A DNA stretch of 12,839 nucleotides from an uncultured Pirellula sp. (GTDB lineage: Bacteria; Planctomycetota; Planctomycetia; Pirellulales; Pirellulaceae), in assembly GCA_903837255.1 (NCBI GenBank), contig CAILTZ010000534.1, positions 1 to 12,839 of the forward strand. The letters run 5' to 3'. The notes below the pieces were generated by a model. That model had not been told where the DNA came from, did no database searches, and saw nothing but the letters and a program-made list of their open reading frames with translations. Positions 1-6,155 of the stretch are shown here, piece by piece. Position 1 is the first letter of the stretch. Each line of letters begins with the position of its first letter. A program made the position numbers and the translations under genes.

Positions 1-577
1 AGCACAAGAAGCTTCTATGCGGCGACGTCTCCGCAGCGAATCCAAGTCCGTACGACAATGCTAGTAAATCAGAAAAACAAAACATACCTAAGGTTCGCCG
101 TCCGAAACCACCGTTCCAGTAAAACCGCGAAGCTTTCTACTTGTCCAACCGACAGATTACCGAATCCAAAGAAGAACAGGAGTCGCCCAAGAGGGACTCG
201 GATTCAAATCAAGAGATCGCTGGATCAACTGCAAATCAGAACTGTTGCATTGTTTCACCTGCGTCGACCAAAGTCAACTGGAAATCCGATCCGATTCCCA
301 CTTTGCTGTATTGCGTCCCCCTGCGTCGCTGGGTTCTAAGCGGAGTAGCAAACACAGATCTGTTGCTAAAACCGGTTTCCACCGGAATCTACCCCTTTGA
401 AATCGTGGTAATTTGAAGATATGGCCAGCGGTGGGAGCACTTCGGCGCTGGTGCCGATCCCTAACTTTTGTCGATTTTCCGCGCGCTTTCTCGTTCAGCG
501 AGACGTTTGTCAAGGTAACCTTACACCGATCCGGTCTAGGCGTAAGGGAAACGGAAAGTAGGTTTTTGCCAGCCTGT
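1..577. other. Left-edge region without a supportable gene
   Basis: I see no convincing gene here. One plus-strand frame is open from the left edge to 339, and a minus-strand frame is open across 274-831. Both give Arg/Ser/Pro-rich translations with no recognisable motif, no membrane segment and no clear start signal, so they look like chance frames. Another frame entering from the left edge stops at 62-64 and could be the tail of an upstream gene, but about 20 codons are too few to judge. The right part (about 430-577) is the presumptive upstream regulatory region of the first Flp pilin. It holds an imperfect hairpin at 433-461 and a small inverted repeat AAGGT-A-ACCTT at 512-522. Confidence 0.5.
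433..461 (+). other. Imperfect hairpin upstream of the first pilin
   Basis: GGGA-GCAC (433-440) can pair with GTGC (451-454) and TCCC (458-461). The loop is 10 bases and a three-base bulge (CGA) interrupts the second arm. A short T-rich stretch follows (CTTTTG). It could be a weak terminator for an upstream transcript or a structured leader for the pilin mRNA. It was found by eye only, and chance is possible. Confidence 0.25.
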
Positions 578-790
578 ATGAAAAATTCGACTCCACGGTA
601 TCCCGGCTCATTGAAACGACGTAAGTACTCCGCGATGCGCTCGCTGTCTGAGTCTGAGGATGGTATGGGGGTCTTGCAGGTGGTCATGCTAATGGCGATT
701 GGGGCAGTCTGTCTGATTGCCATCAAGCAGTGGTGGATTCCGATATCCAAGTATTTTAATGCGCTTTTCGAGTTGCTTCTCCAGAGATAG
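578..790 (+). CDS. Flp-type pilin (type IVc prepilin), copy 1
   Basis: This is a 70-residue small prepilin, the likely structural subunit of a tad pilus. A 29-residue basic leader ends in ESEDG. The predicted prepilin-peptidase site is G29-M30, giving a mature peptide of about 41 residues. One hydrophobic helix follows (about residues 30-50), then a short tail ending LLLQR. The core LQVVMLMAIGAV closely resembles that of the second pilin at 4837 (IQVVMILAIAAV). The reading frame is open from 413, but I chose the ATG at 578 because it gives a normal prepilin leader; an ATG at 635 (10-residue leader) is also possible. No strong Shine-Dalgarno is visible. Residue +5 of the mature form is Gln (Q34) instead of the usual Glu. 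The gene lies about 4 kb from the main tad cluster, next to a secreted protein gene. Confidence 0.75.
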   Translation: MKNSTPRYPGSLKRRKYSAMRSLSESEDGMGVLQVVMLMAIGAVCLIAIKQWWIPISKYFNALFELLLQR

Positions 791-871
791 TTGGCCAGAC
801 ACGGCGGGCTATAAACGGTTCGGTGGTGCATTCTTCAACTCCTATAGACTCAAGGGCCGCGAGGTGCTTAC

Positions 872-2749
872 GTGAAACGCTGTGTAGTTCTTTTGCTAAC
901 CGCTGTGCTATTATTTCCGTTCAACCAAGCCAATGCGCAAAACCGAAGTCCTGATGGACGCATCAGCGAAGCGATTGCAGCGAATCAAGCTTCCCCCGAG
1001 GTGACGCGCATCGCAAAGGACAAGCTAAGGAATTTGGCTTGGAGATTCCGTTTTTTAGGGGCGGAAAACGCTGCAAGACACTTGGAGCAATTCCTGGGTA
1101 ACTCAGGGAAGGACATCCAGTACTCTCAAGATGACTCCGTCGCACGAACACTCTCGACCTACGACGATGCCGAATTCTCTCATAATGATGCCCATCAGTA
1201 TGCACTGAAGCGAATCCTGCCCTATTTGGAGAATCAGATTCGCTCGGGTCGACGGGAATTTCCGGCGGAGATTCCATTGTCCGAGTTAGGGTTTACTGCC
1301 ACCGGTCCGGAACGGCTTCAAGGACCAAATGTGTACGAAAAGGGGCTCGTGTTTAACGTACCTATTTTTCCGGCTTACAAGCTGAATATGGCGGCAGCGT
1401 TCGGCGATTTCCAGGGCCCGCACGAAGGGTTCATCGCCAATGTCAAGGTCGTCGACACCAAGCCAGGTCAGAAGGGGGCAAAGATGAACTTGACGATTGA
1501 TGTCAAGTACAAATGGAACGACCGATATACCTTCAACAACGATGAAAACATGAGCGAATGGGATAGGGCAGCCTATTACCTCGAATTTGTCGCCAAAGAA
1601 GCCAAGTCCTTCAAAACAACTGTCATCGTCATTTCAAAAGTCAGCATCGAGATAGATTTGGGCGATCCGAAAGCGGGCAATAACAATCCTACAACTGGCG
1701 GGCAACCCAACCCAACGGAACCCCAGAGGTATCGAGGTGTCCTGAAAGTACCGAAGGATGTTCCCGCTTGGGTCACTGGCAAAATCAATAACGTCGCGGA
1801 TGTATCCTACGACATTGAGGGAGGATCAAGATCCAATCCCGCCATGAACGCCGATAAGAGTACAAATCCCGAACAAAACCTCGGCGACAGGAATCCTTCC
1901 AAAAATCGGTCTTTAACAGCACACATCACACCAGAAAAGCTGAAAAATCTATCTGCTTGGCGAGAGCTACTGAGTTTTCGTGCACCAACGGAAATTCAGC
2001 GTTCGGTTCATTCCAAGGGTAAATCATGGGCTGTTCACCGTGTTGAAGACGGTGTTGGCGATGTCAACTTGGACTACTATCCTATCGTCGTAGAAAAGCT
2101 TCCGTACGTTGACGGCAAGGAGGTCCGCGCAGAGGTAGTGATGGAGTACCTCCGCCGGAACATGAACAGTTTTTTTAATGATTCACGCATAGCGTTCGCG
2201 CCGTTGAATTTGGAGGATGAAAAAAAGTGGAACTCGCGCGGACCACTTGAAGCAATTCTCCAGATCGATATCGAACTTCTGCTACCGCTTGGAGTTGCTG
2301 ACGTTCCACTTGGGGTGACTGACTTAGCGATGGTTGTTGTGTCACAACGCACCGCTGAAGAATGGGTCTTTTCGACCGTTCGCGGAGCGAGTGGCGCGTG
2401 GGCGATCAATGATACGGACGCTCCGGGAGCACACCCTGTTTCGGGTAATCGAGCCTTCGGATTTCGCAAGGATGCACAAGATGATACCTATATCTTTTAT
2501 ACGATGGGAGCGGACCGCACAACTCGCGGCATGGACTTGGTAGGAAGTCCTGCCGGATTGCGCATGACGGATCGGCTTTGGCGTTCCTATCAACAAGGGG
2601 TTGTCGAATTTATCAATCGCTACGGCGGTGTTGCACGGGTCGATTACGAAAATACGATTTCGCAACGTCACGATTGGGATGAGTTTAAAAACGACCCCGC
2701 AATCTACGATGCAACTGGACAACCTGAATGGCTGCCGGTGCCCAAGTAA
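872..2749 (+). CDS. Secreted protein of unknown function, 625 aa
   Basis: I do not recognise the family. The GTG start at 872 follows a good Shine-Dalgarno (GAGG at 861-864, spacing 7). The N-terminus is a classical Sec signal peptide: MKR, a hydrophobic run, then ANA, with likely cleavage between A22 and Q23. The mature part seems to have two regions joined by a Gly/Asn/Pro/Thr-rich linker at about residues 268-290. The C-terminal half contains runs such as HPVSGNRAFGF, YTMGADR and DRLWRSYQQGV that look like a folded conserved domain I cannot name. I see no membrane segment after the signal peptide and no LPXTG-type or lipobox anchor. It starts 81 bases after the first Flp pilin on the same strand, so the two may be co-transcribed. 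A pilus-associated or surface role is possible, but this is context only. Confidence 0.8.
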   Translation: MKRCVVLLLTAVLLFPFNQANAQNRSPDGRISEAIAANQASPEVTRIAKDKLRNLAWRFRFLGAENAARHLEQFLGNSGKDIQYSQDDSVARTLSTYDDAEFSHNDAHQYALKRILPYLENQIRSGRREFPAEIPLSELGFTATGPERLQGPNVYEKGLVFNVPIFPAYKLNMAAAFGDFQGPHEGFIANVKVVDTKPGQKGAKMNLTIDVKYKWNDRYTFNNDENMSEWDRAAYYLEFVAKEAKSFKTTVIVISKVSIEIDLGDPKAGNNNPTTGGQPNPTEPQRYRGVLKVPKDVPAWVTGKINNVADVSYDIEGGSRSNPAMNADKSTNPEQNLGDRNPSKNRSLTAHITPEKLKNLSAWRELLSFRAPTEIQRSVHSKGKSWAVHRVEDGVGDVNLDYYPIVVEKLPYVDGKEVRAEVVMEYLRRNMNSFFNDSRIAFAPLNLEDEKKWNSRGPLEAILQIDIELLLPLGVADVPLGVTDLAMVVVSQRTAEEWVFSTVRGASGAWAINDTDAPGAHPVSGNRAFGFRKDAQDDTYIFYTMGADRTTRGMDLVGSPAGLRMTDRLWRSYQQGVVEFINRYGGVARVDYENTISQRHDWDEFKNDPAIYDATGQPEWLPVPK

Positions 2750-2774
2750 CGGTTTTCCCAGGAATCAATGCTAG

Positions 2775-2793
2775 GTCGCTCGCGTAAAGCGAC
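2775..2793. terminator. Small hairpin between convergent genes
   Basis: GTCGCT (2775-2780) and AGCGAC (2788-2793) form a perfect 6-bp stem with a 7-base loop. It lies in the 91-base gap between the stop codons of two convergent genes, where a bidirectional terminator is expected. Neither side has a U-tract, so intrinsic termination would be weak. Confidence 0.3.
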
Positions 2794-2840
2794 GTGACCC
2801 TTCCCGTACTAAAACATTAGTCGCAGTCCAACGGACCGAG

Positions 2841-3980
2841 TCACCGGAACCCCGGTTTTGTCGGTAAATAGGAAGGTATCGAAATCCTAAACCGCTGTTC
2901 TCCGATCTGAAACTCAAACTTGTCGTGGATCGGACTTGTCCGTACACGAAGCCAAGTTCCGTTGAGTGAATTGCTGTCGGTGACCGTCCACTCCTTGGAA
3001 TTCTTATACCGAAATGTTGCGTGCACTGGGTCTACGAATGGATCGTTCATGCACACATTCAATCCTTGCGACTTCCGACCGATTCGCACCTCGCGACCGA
3101 TGAAATTCCAAAAATCACCGCCAGGACTTTGGGTGACATGCAGCAAACCAGTTTCTTCTCTTAGGTTCAAAAAGCGGAATCGCTCTTTTCCGATTAACAA
3201 CATGTCGTTGTGTCGCAGAGTAGCCATATGCACACTGACAAATGTTCCATTGGTACTTTTTAAATCTACCAGATGCCAAACAAACCCTTGATCCTTGCGA
3301 CGTCGCTGGATTTCCACATGTTTGGAAGAAATACTCAGGTCATGAGGGATAAGTAAATTACCGTTTACCCGACCGATGATGAAACGTTCTCCACACAGTG
3401 GATAATTCATGGAAAATTCTTGGTCATCCGACAGCATATGAAGTATCGGCATCGGAGGCCGAAGCGTGGGGCAGTAACGCGACGTTGGTGAGACATTCTC
3501 ATCCAGAGCCAACCCGGAATTTGAAGGGATCATAGTCCCTTCGGAATCGCTCACGGACGACTGACGAAACGTAACCCGAAAATCGCTTTCATCTTCGGAA
3601 ACCACCTCGGGGTTACCAAGAAGGCTTTGAAGGGGTGGCTCTGGGCGACCTTCGAGTTCCCTCCAGGCTGGGGGTTCGACCATCCTCGAAGGGGAACTAT
3701 CGTTCAAAATCGCGTCAATAACCTCCGATGAAGGCAATCCGTCCGACCTACCCAGGTGGTCATTTTCAGGACAGGCAGGTAGAGGAAGTGAGGAAGATCG
3801 CTGCATGGCTAATTCGAACTGACGCAATCGATCGAGGTGAACGACCAGCCGCTCACTCAATCCCGGATACAAATCCAGCACCTTACTGTCCGGCAAAATC
3901 TCGCCTGCGAGGCGGCGATTACGAATCTCGATCGCAATCTTTTTGCAAAGCTCCTCCTGGAGATCAAAGGGCTTTGTCAT
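2841..3980 (-). CDS. Tandem FHA-domain protein, 379 aa
   Basis: This is a cytoplasmic protein with two C-terminal forkhead-associated domains, modules that usually bind phosphothreonine peptides. Residues 1-60 are helical and basic, and about 60-175 are Ser/Pro-rich and probably disordered. FHA1 spans about 178-273 with IIGR (201-204), SSKH (218-221) and STNGT (242-246), all canonical. FHA2 spans about 281-370 with RIGR (299-302) and SLNGTW (338-343). Its usual SxxH position reads DPVH (317-320), so the phosphate-contacting Ser is replaced and FHA2 may bind weakly or pack as a structural domain. I see no kinase, ATPase or membrane segment. The ATG at 3980 is preceded on the minus strand by AGGA about 9 bases upstream. 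It begins 44 bases after the stop of the ECF sigma gene on the same strand, so the two probably form an operon. It may act as an adaptor for phospho-signalling to the sigma factor or pilus. Confidence 0.85.
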   Translation of the reverse strand: MTKPFDLQEELCKKIAIEIRNRRLAGEILPDSKVLDLYPGLSERLVVHLDRLRQFELAMQRSSSLPLPACPENDHLGRSDGLPSSEVIDAILNDSSPSRMVEPPAWRELEGRPEPPLQSLLGNPEVVSEDESDFRVTFRQSSVSDSEGTMIPSNSGLALDENVSPTSRYCPTLRPPMPILHMLSDDQEFSMNYPLCGERFIIGRVNGNLLIPHDLSISSKHVEIQRRRKDQGFVWHLVDLKSTNGTFVSVHMATLRHNDMLLIGKERFRFLNLREETGLLHVTQSPGGDFWNFIGREVRIGRKSQGLNVCMNDPFVDPVHATFRYKNSKEWTVTDSNSLNGTWLRVRTSPIHDKFEFQIGEQRFRISIPSYLPTKPGFR

Positions 3981-4024
3981 ACGTTTGGTTCCTACTCTTT
4001 AACCCAGCACCCAACAAAACGTAC

Positions 4025-4648
4025 TCAGACAAAAAAAGATATTCGTACAATGGAGTCCTTGATTTGCTGGCGAGCTCTCTGCCGCAGTCCCCGGACGGCG
4101 TCCGGCGTGATTCCCATCACTTCTGCCGCATCGGAGACTGAAAAATCATCGAAATACAAAAGTTCGATGACCCGCCGCAGCTTCGGGTCTAGCTCCCGCA
4201 TCGCAGCATGGAATGCGCTAGTCAACTCATTTCGGCAAGCCATTTCACTCGCTCTCTGATCGTCCGTAACGGCCAACGATGCCACAATCTCCGAGACGCT
4301 CTCATCGCAAGCCCCATCCCCTCGATTGCCTGGAATGCTTTCTTTGGTCGCTCCAGCTTTTCGCACCATGTCGATCGCGGTATTTTGAACGACTACCCGC
4401 ATCCAAGCGAACAATCCAGCCTCGGTCTCAGGGCGAAATTTCCCGAAGTTTCTGAGGATTTTAACAAAAGCCTCGTGCACGACGTCCTCGGGAAGAACTC
4501 GATTTGCAAATCCTTGTGGAATCGCATTCGCCGCGACGATTCGCAGCCAGTCGTACCTCAGGAGTAGCAAATCCTCCAGGGCCCTTCTATCTTGGAGAAG
4601 TGTGCGCTCTATAATCCCACGATCCTGATCTCCGAGTTCATCGTTCAC
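4025..4648 (-). CDS. ECF-type RNA polymerase sigma-70 factor
   Basis: This is a group 4 (extracytoplasmic function) sigma factor that directs RNA polymerase to alternative promoters. With the GTG start at 4648 it has 207 residues, normal for the family. Region 2 spans about residues 27-97, with the conserved run PEDVVHEAFVKI (53-64) and then WMRVVVQNTAIDMVRK (82-97). Region 4 is a helix-turn-helix near the C-terminus (about 150-198), with SVSDAAEVMGITPDAVRGL as the recognition part. The frame stays open to a TTG at 4813, which would add 55 residues unlike any sigma domain. I prefer GTG 4648, which has AAAGG about 10 bases upstream. The last residues (ISFFV) are hydrophobic. No anti-sigma factor with a membrane helix is visible nearby. 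It is divergent from the second Flp pilin and sits directly upstream of the tandem-FHA gene, which suggests it regulates the pilus locus. Confidence 0.9.
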   Translation of the reverse strand: MNDELGDQDRGIIERTLLQDRRALEDLLLLRYDWLRIVAANAIPQGFANRVLPEDVVHEAFVKILRNFGKFRPETEAGLFAWMRVVVQNTAIDMVRKAGATKESIPGNRGDGACDESVSEIVASLAVTDDQRASEMACRNELTSAFHAAMRELDPKLRRVIELLYFDDFSVSDAAEVMGITPDAVRGLRQRARQQIKDSIVRISFFV

Positions 4649-4790
4649 TGTAAGAGAGCCTTTTCGAACGAGACCTCTGTTGGGCGGCGTTTTGTTCCAA
4701 GAAACGAAGGATACGGAAATTCCCACGTTTTTCGCGCGCCTTTTGCTTTCCCCAATCGTCTGATAGAGTATAGTCGACGACGCTGGGTCG

Positions 4791-4819
4791 TCAACGGATG
4801 CAAGATATGACAAAGTTCC
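4791..4819 (-). promoter_or_regulatory. Possible ECF-type promoter for the sigma/FHA operon
   Basis: Read on the minus strand, GGAAC (4819-4815) is followed after 18 bases by CGTTGA (4796-4791). GGAAC is the common -35 element of ECF-dependent promoters, and the spacing is near that of sigma-E-like promoters. It lies upstream of the preferred GTG start of the sigma gene, so it could mean autoregulation, with a leader of roughly 135 bases. The assignment is by eye, and the -10 match is loose. Confidence 0.25.
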
Positions 4820-4836
4820 AATTCAGAGATTGAGTC

Positions 4837-5019
4837 ATGAAAACGAAGATTACGCAAGCTATTCGCAATTTCCACAAAGACGAAGCAGGTATTGAAGCCA
4901 TTCAAGTCGTTATGATCCTTGCCATCGCGGCGGTGGCTCTGATTGTGGTCCGAACGCAGTGGAATAGCATCAAGCTTTGGTTTAACAGGGAAGTTGGCGA
5001 TTCGGTAAGAGATTGGTAA
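4837..5019 (+). CDS. Flp-type pilin (type IVc prepilin), copy 2
   Basis: This is a 60-residue small prepilin, probably the major subunit of the tad pilus. The leader is 18 residues and basic (MKTKITQAIRNFHKDEAG), with the prepilin-peptidase site predicted between G18 and I19. The mature peptide is about 42 residues: a hydrophobic helix (about 19-38) with AIQVVMILAIAAVALIVV, then an amphipathic tail with W42, W48 and F49 ending in DSVRDW. The order acidic residue-Gly-hydrophobic stretch and the very short length match the Flp family. Residue +5 is Gln (Q23), as in copy 1, where most Flp and type IV pilins have Glu. A strong hairpin overlaps its stop codon, and the prepilin peptidase gene starts 181 bases downstream. 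It is divergent from the ECF sigma gene, so the 4649-4836 gap probably carries its promoter. Confidence 0.88.
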   Translation: MKTKITQAIRNFHKDEAGIEAIQVVMILAIAAVALIVVRTQWNSIKLWFNREVGDSVRDW

Positions 5020-5039
5020 CTCCAGAACGATCTGGGGTT
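5018..5039 (+). terminator. Hairpin overlapping the pilin stop codon
   Basis: Bases 5018-5026 pair with 5031-5039 to give a 9-bp stem with one G-T pair and a 4-base loop (ACGA). The stem begins inside the TAA stop (5017-5019) of the second Flp pilin. No U-run follows. It is better read as an mRNA-stabilising or partially terminating hairpin that could keep pilin transcript levels above those of the downstream assembly genes. Confidence 0.45.
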
Positions 5040-5089
5040 CTCAGTCAGGTCCCGAAAACCCGCGCTGACTTCCCCGCGTTGACTTCGAG

Positions 5090-5188
5090 ATGCCGATCAG
5101 CCAGACACCGACTTCCCAGACACCGACTTCCCAGACACTGACTTCCCAGACACTGACTTCCCAGACACTGACTTCTCAGACACCGTGA
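5090..5188 (+). CDS. Possible 32-aa repeat-encoded leader ORF
   Basis: An ATG at 5090 opens a 32-codon frame through the tandem repeat. It encodes MPIS followed by repeats of QTPTS/QTLTS and ends at TGA 5186-5188, which overlaps the ribosome-binding site (GTGAGGA, 5185-5191) of the prepilin peptidase gene. If translated, the ribosome would end exactly on that site, an arrangement suited to translational coupling. No good Shine-Dalgarno precedes the ATG, only GAG directly next to it. The repeat is more simply explained as non-coding, so this is a tentative entry. Confidence 0.2.
   Translation: MPISQTPTSQTPTSQTLTSQTLTSQTLTSQTP
5102..5185 (+). repeat. 15-bp tandem repeat, about 5.6 copies
   Basis: The unit is CAGACACYGACTTCC. 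Full copies start at 5102, 5117, 5132, 5147 and 5162, and a partial copy (CAGACACCG) covers 5177-5185. The first two copies have CCG and the next three CTG; the fifth ends in T instead of C. Related, degenerate TGACTTC words lie just upstream at 5066 and 5080. Copies are contiguous with no spacers, so this is a simple minisatellite and not CRISPR. It ends about 15 bases before the prepilin peptidase start. Because the unit is a multiple of three, copy-number change would not shift a reading frame. Confidence 0.95.
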
Positions 5189-5200
5189 GGACTTACAGCC

Positions 5201-5902
5201 ATGGATGCAAATCTGGAAGTCGGTGGTACCGGGGACCGTCAGCCTCATCGTAAGCTTATATGGGCGATTGCGCTGGCGGCCCCAGTGTTGTTGATCCCAC
5301 TAATCGTTTCAATTTGCCCAGCCCGACCTCTTCGTTGGCAAAGTGCGTCCGGAGTATTGCTTCTGATCCTTATCGGGACAGTGACTTGGACCGATGCGAG
5401 GTCGTTCCGTATTCCAAACTGGATCACCTATCCGGGGGTTCTCTGGGGCTTGACGATCAACGGGATTTCCGAGTTTGTTTCGCCAGAAACCGCTCAGAGG
5501 CTCGGCGCAGTCGGGATGGTCGACAGTTTTATCGGTGGCTTGCTACCGTTCATCGCTATGTTAGTGATCTTCTCGATGACAGGGGGTGGGGCTGGAGACG
5601 TGAAACTTGTGGCGGCCATTGGGGTTTTTTTGGGCCTTTCGCTCGCGATTGACTCCATTTTATGTTCTTTCATCTTTGCCGGTGGTTTTGCGTTGATTCG
5701 CGCCGTTTGGCACGAAGGTCCAGTCAAAATGGTCGCTACAATAACTCGATCGGCAGGTCATTTTTTGGTACCCACTTACATTGCTCCGCCCAGCGAAGCG
5801 GACCGGATGATGCTGCGCTCACCGATGCCATTGGCACCCTCCTTCGCACTTGGCACGGCGATGATTTTGTTTGAACTAGTTCCGGGCGAGTATTTCGTAT
5901 GA
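5201..5902 (+). CDS. A24-family prepilin peptidase (TadV/CpaA type)
   Basis: This is an inner-membrane aspartyl protease that removes the leader peptides of Flp and TadE-like prepilins. The 233-residue protein has several hydrophobic segments (about 19-39, 50-65, 110-126, 134-165 and 205-228). Both family catalytic aspartates are present: D65 in TWTDARSFRIPNW and D133 in GGGAGDVKL, the GxGD motif. It lacks the N-terminal methyltransferase domain of PilD-type enzymes, as expected for the TadV/CpaA class, though it is somewhat longer than the smallest members because of about 20 extra N-terminal residues and a C-terminal extension. The ATG at 5201 follows a good Shine-Dalgarno (GTGAGGA, 5185-5191); an in-frame TGA at 5186-5188 excludes an earlier start. 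It begins the closely spaced run of pilus genes, with the next start 19 bases after its stop. Confidence 0.93.
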   Translation: MDANLEVGGTGDRQPHRKLIWAIALAAPVLLIPLIVSICPARPLRWQSASGVLLLILIGTVTWTDARSFRIPNWITYPGVLWGLTINGISEFVSPETAQRLGAVGMVDSFIGGLLPFIAMLVIFSMTGGGAGDVKLVAAIGVFLGLSLAIDSILCSFIFAGGFALIRAVWHEGPVKMVATITRSAGHFLVPTYIAPPSEADRMMLRSPMPLAPSFALGTAMILFELVPGEYFV

Positions 5903-5921
5903 AGCGAATTACTCAGTAACA

Positions 5922-6134
5922 ATGCGAATGATGATGGTTAGAAAATTGGTCCGAATGCGTCATCAAACCCGACGAAAACTCAAAAGAGAACGAAAGGGGT
6001 TGGCCGCCTTGGAAGTGGTCATCATCACAGGTACAATGATTCCCTCGTTGATTTTCATGCTCTGGTTGGGAATGAAGATGATGGCTGCGTTTTTTTCCCT
6101 GTTCGGAACCATGGCTGGCTCGGCGATTTGCTGA
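5922..6134 (+). CDS. Small pilin-like protein (pseudopilin), 70 aa
   Basis: This is a probable substrate of the neighbouring prepilin peptidase. The leader of about 26 residues is strongly basic (RKLKRERKG), and predicted cleavage between G26 and L27 leaves LAALEVVIITG at the mature N-terminus. Glu lies at +5 (E31), the canonical type IV pilin position. The mature part is only about 44 residues, almost entirely hydrophobic (27-62), and ends in GTMAGSAIC with a terminal Cys. It has no soluble head, so it resembles a Flp pilin in size but a TadE protein in its N-terminal motif. Several Met codons occur near the start (residues 1, 3, 4 and 5), so the exact start is uncertain; the upstream Shine-Dalgarno is weak. 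It sits between the peptidase gene and the TadE/G-like genes. Confidence 0.75.
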   Translation: MRMMMVRKLVRMRHQTRRKLKRERKGLAALEVVIITGTMIPSLIFMLWLGMKMMAAFFSLFGTMAGSAIC

Positions 6135-6155
6135 GTAAATTAAAGAGAGACGCAC

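Noticed and set aside
58..416. Two overlapping plus-strand ORFs (58-339 and 141-416)
   Set aside because: The translations are Arg/Ser/Pro-rich without motifs or convincing starts, and they overlap each other. They are probably chance frames.
413..577. N-terminal extension of the first pilin to ATG 413
   Set aside because: It would add 55 residues with no pilin character; known Flp leaders are short and the ATG at 578 gives a normal basic leader.
274..831. 185-aa minus-strand ORF over the first pilin
   Set aside because: It is antisense to a well-supported Flp pilin, has no domain or signal, and its composition looks random.
2077..2722. Minus-strand ORFs of 126 and 130 aa inside the secreted-protein gene
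   Set aside because: They are shadows of the 625-aa gene, which has a signal peptide and a good ribosome-binding site.
4743..4774. Sigma-70 promoter TTGCTT ... TATAGT for the second pilin
   Set aside because: The spacer would be 20 bases, and the alternative TAGAGT box gives 15 with a poorer match, so it is not supportable.
5102..5185. Short CRISPR array
   Set aside because: The 15-bp units are contiguous with no spacers and no cas genes are nearby. It is a minisatellite.
5045..5248. Minus-strand ORF with repeated CLGSQ units
   Set aside because: The repeats only reflect the 15-bp tandem repeat, which is open in several frames. It overlaps the start of the peptidase gene and has no other protein-like feature.
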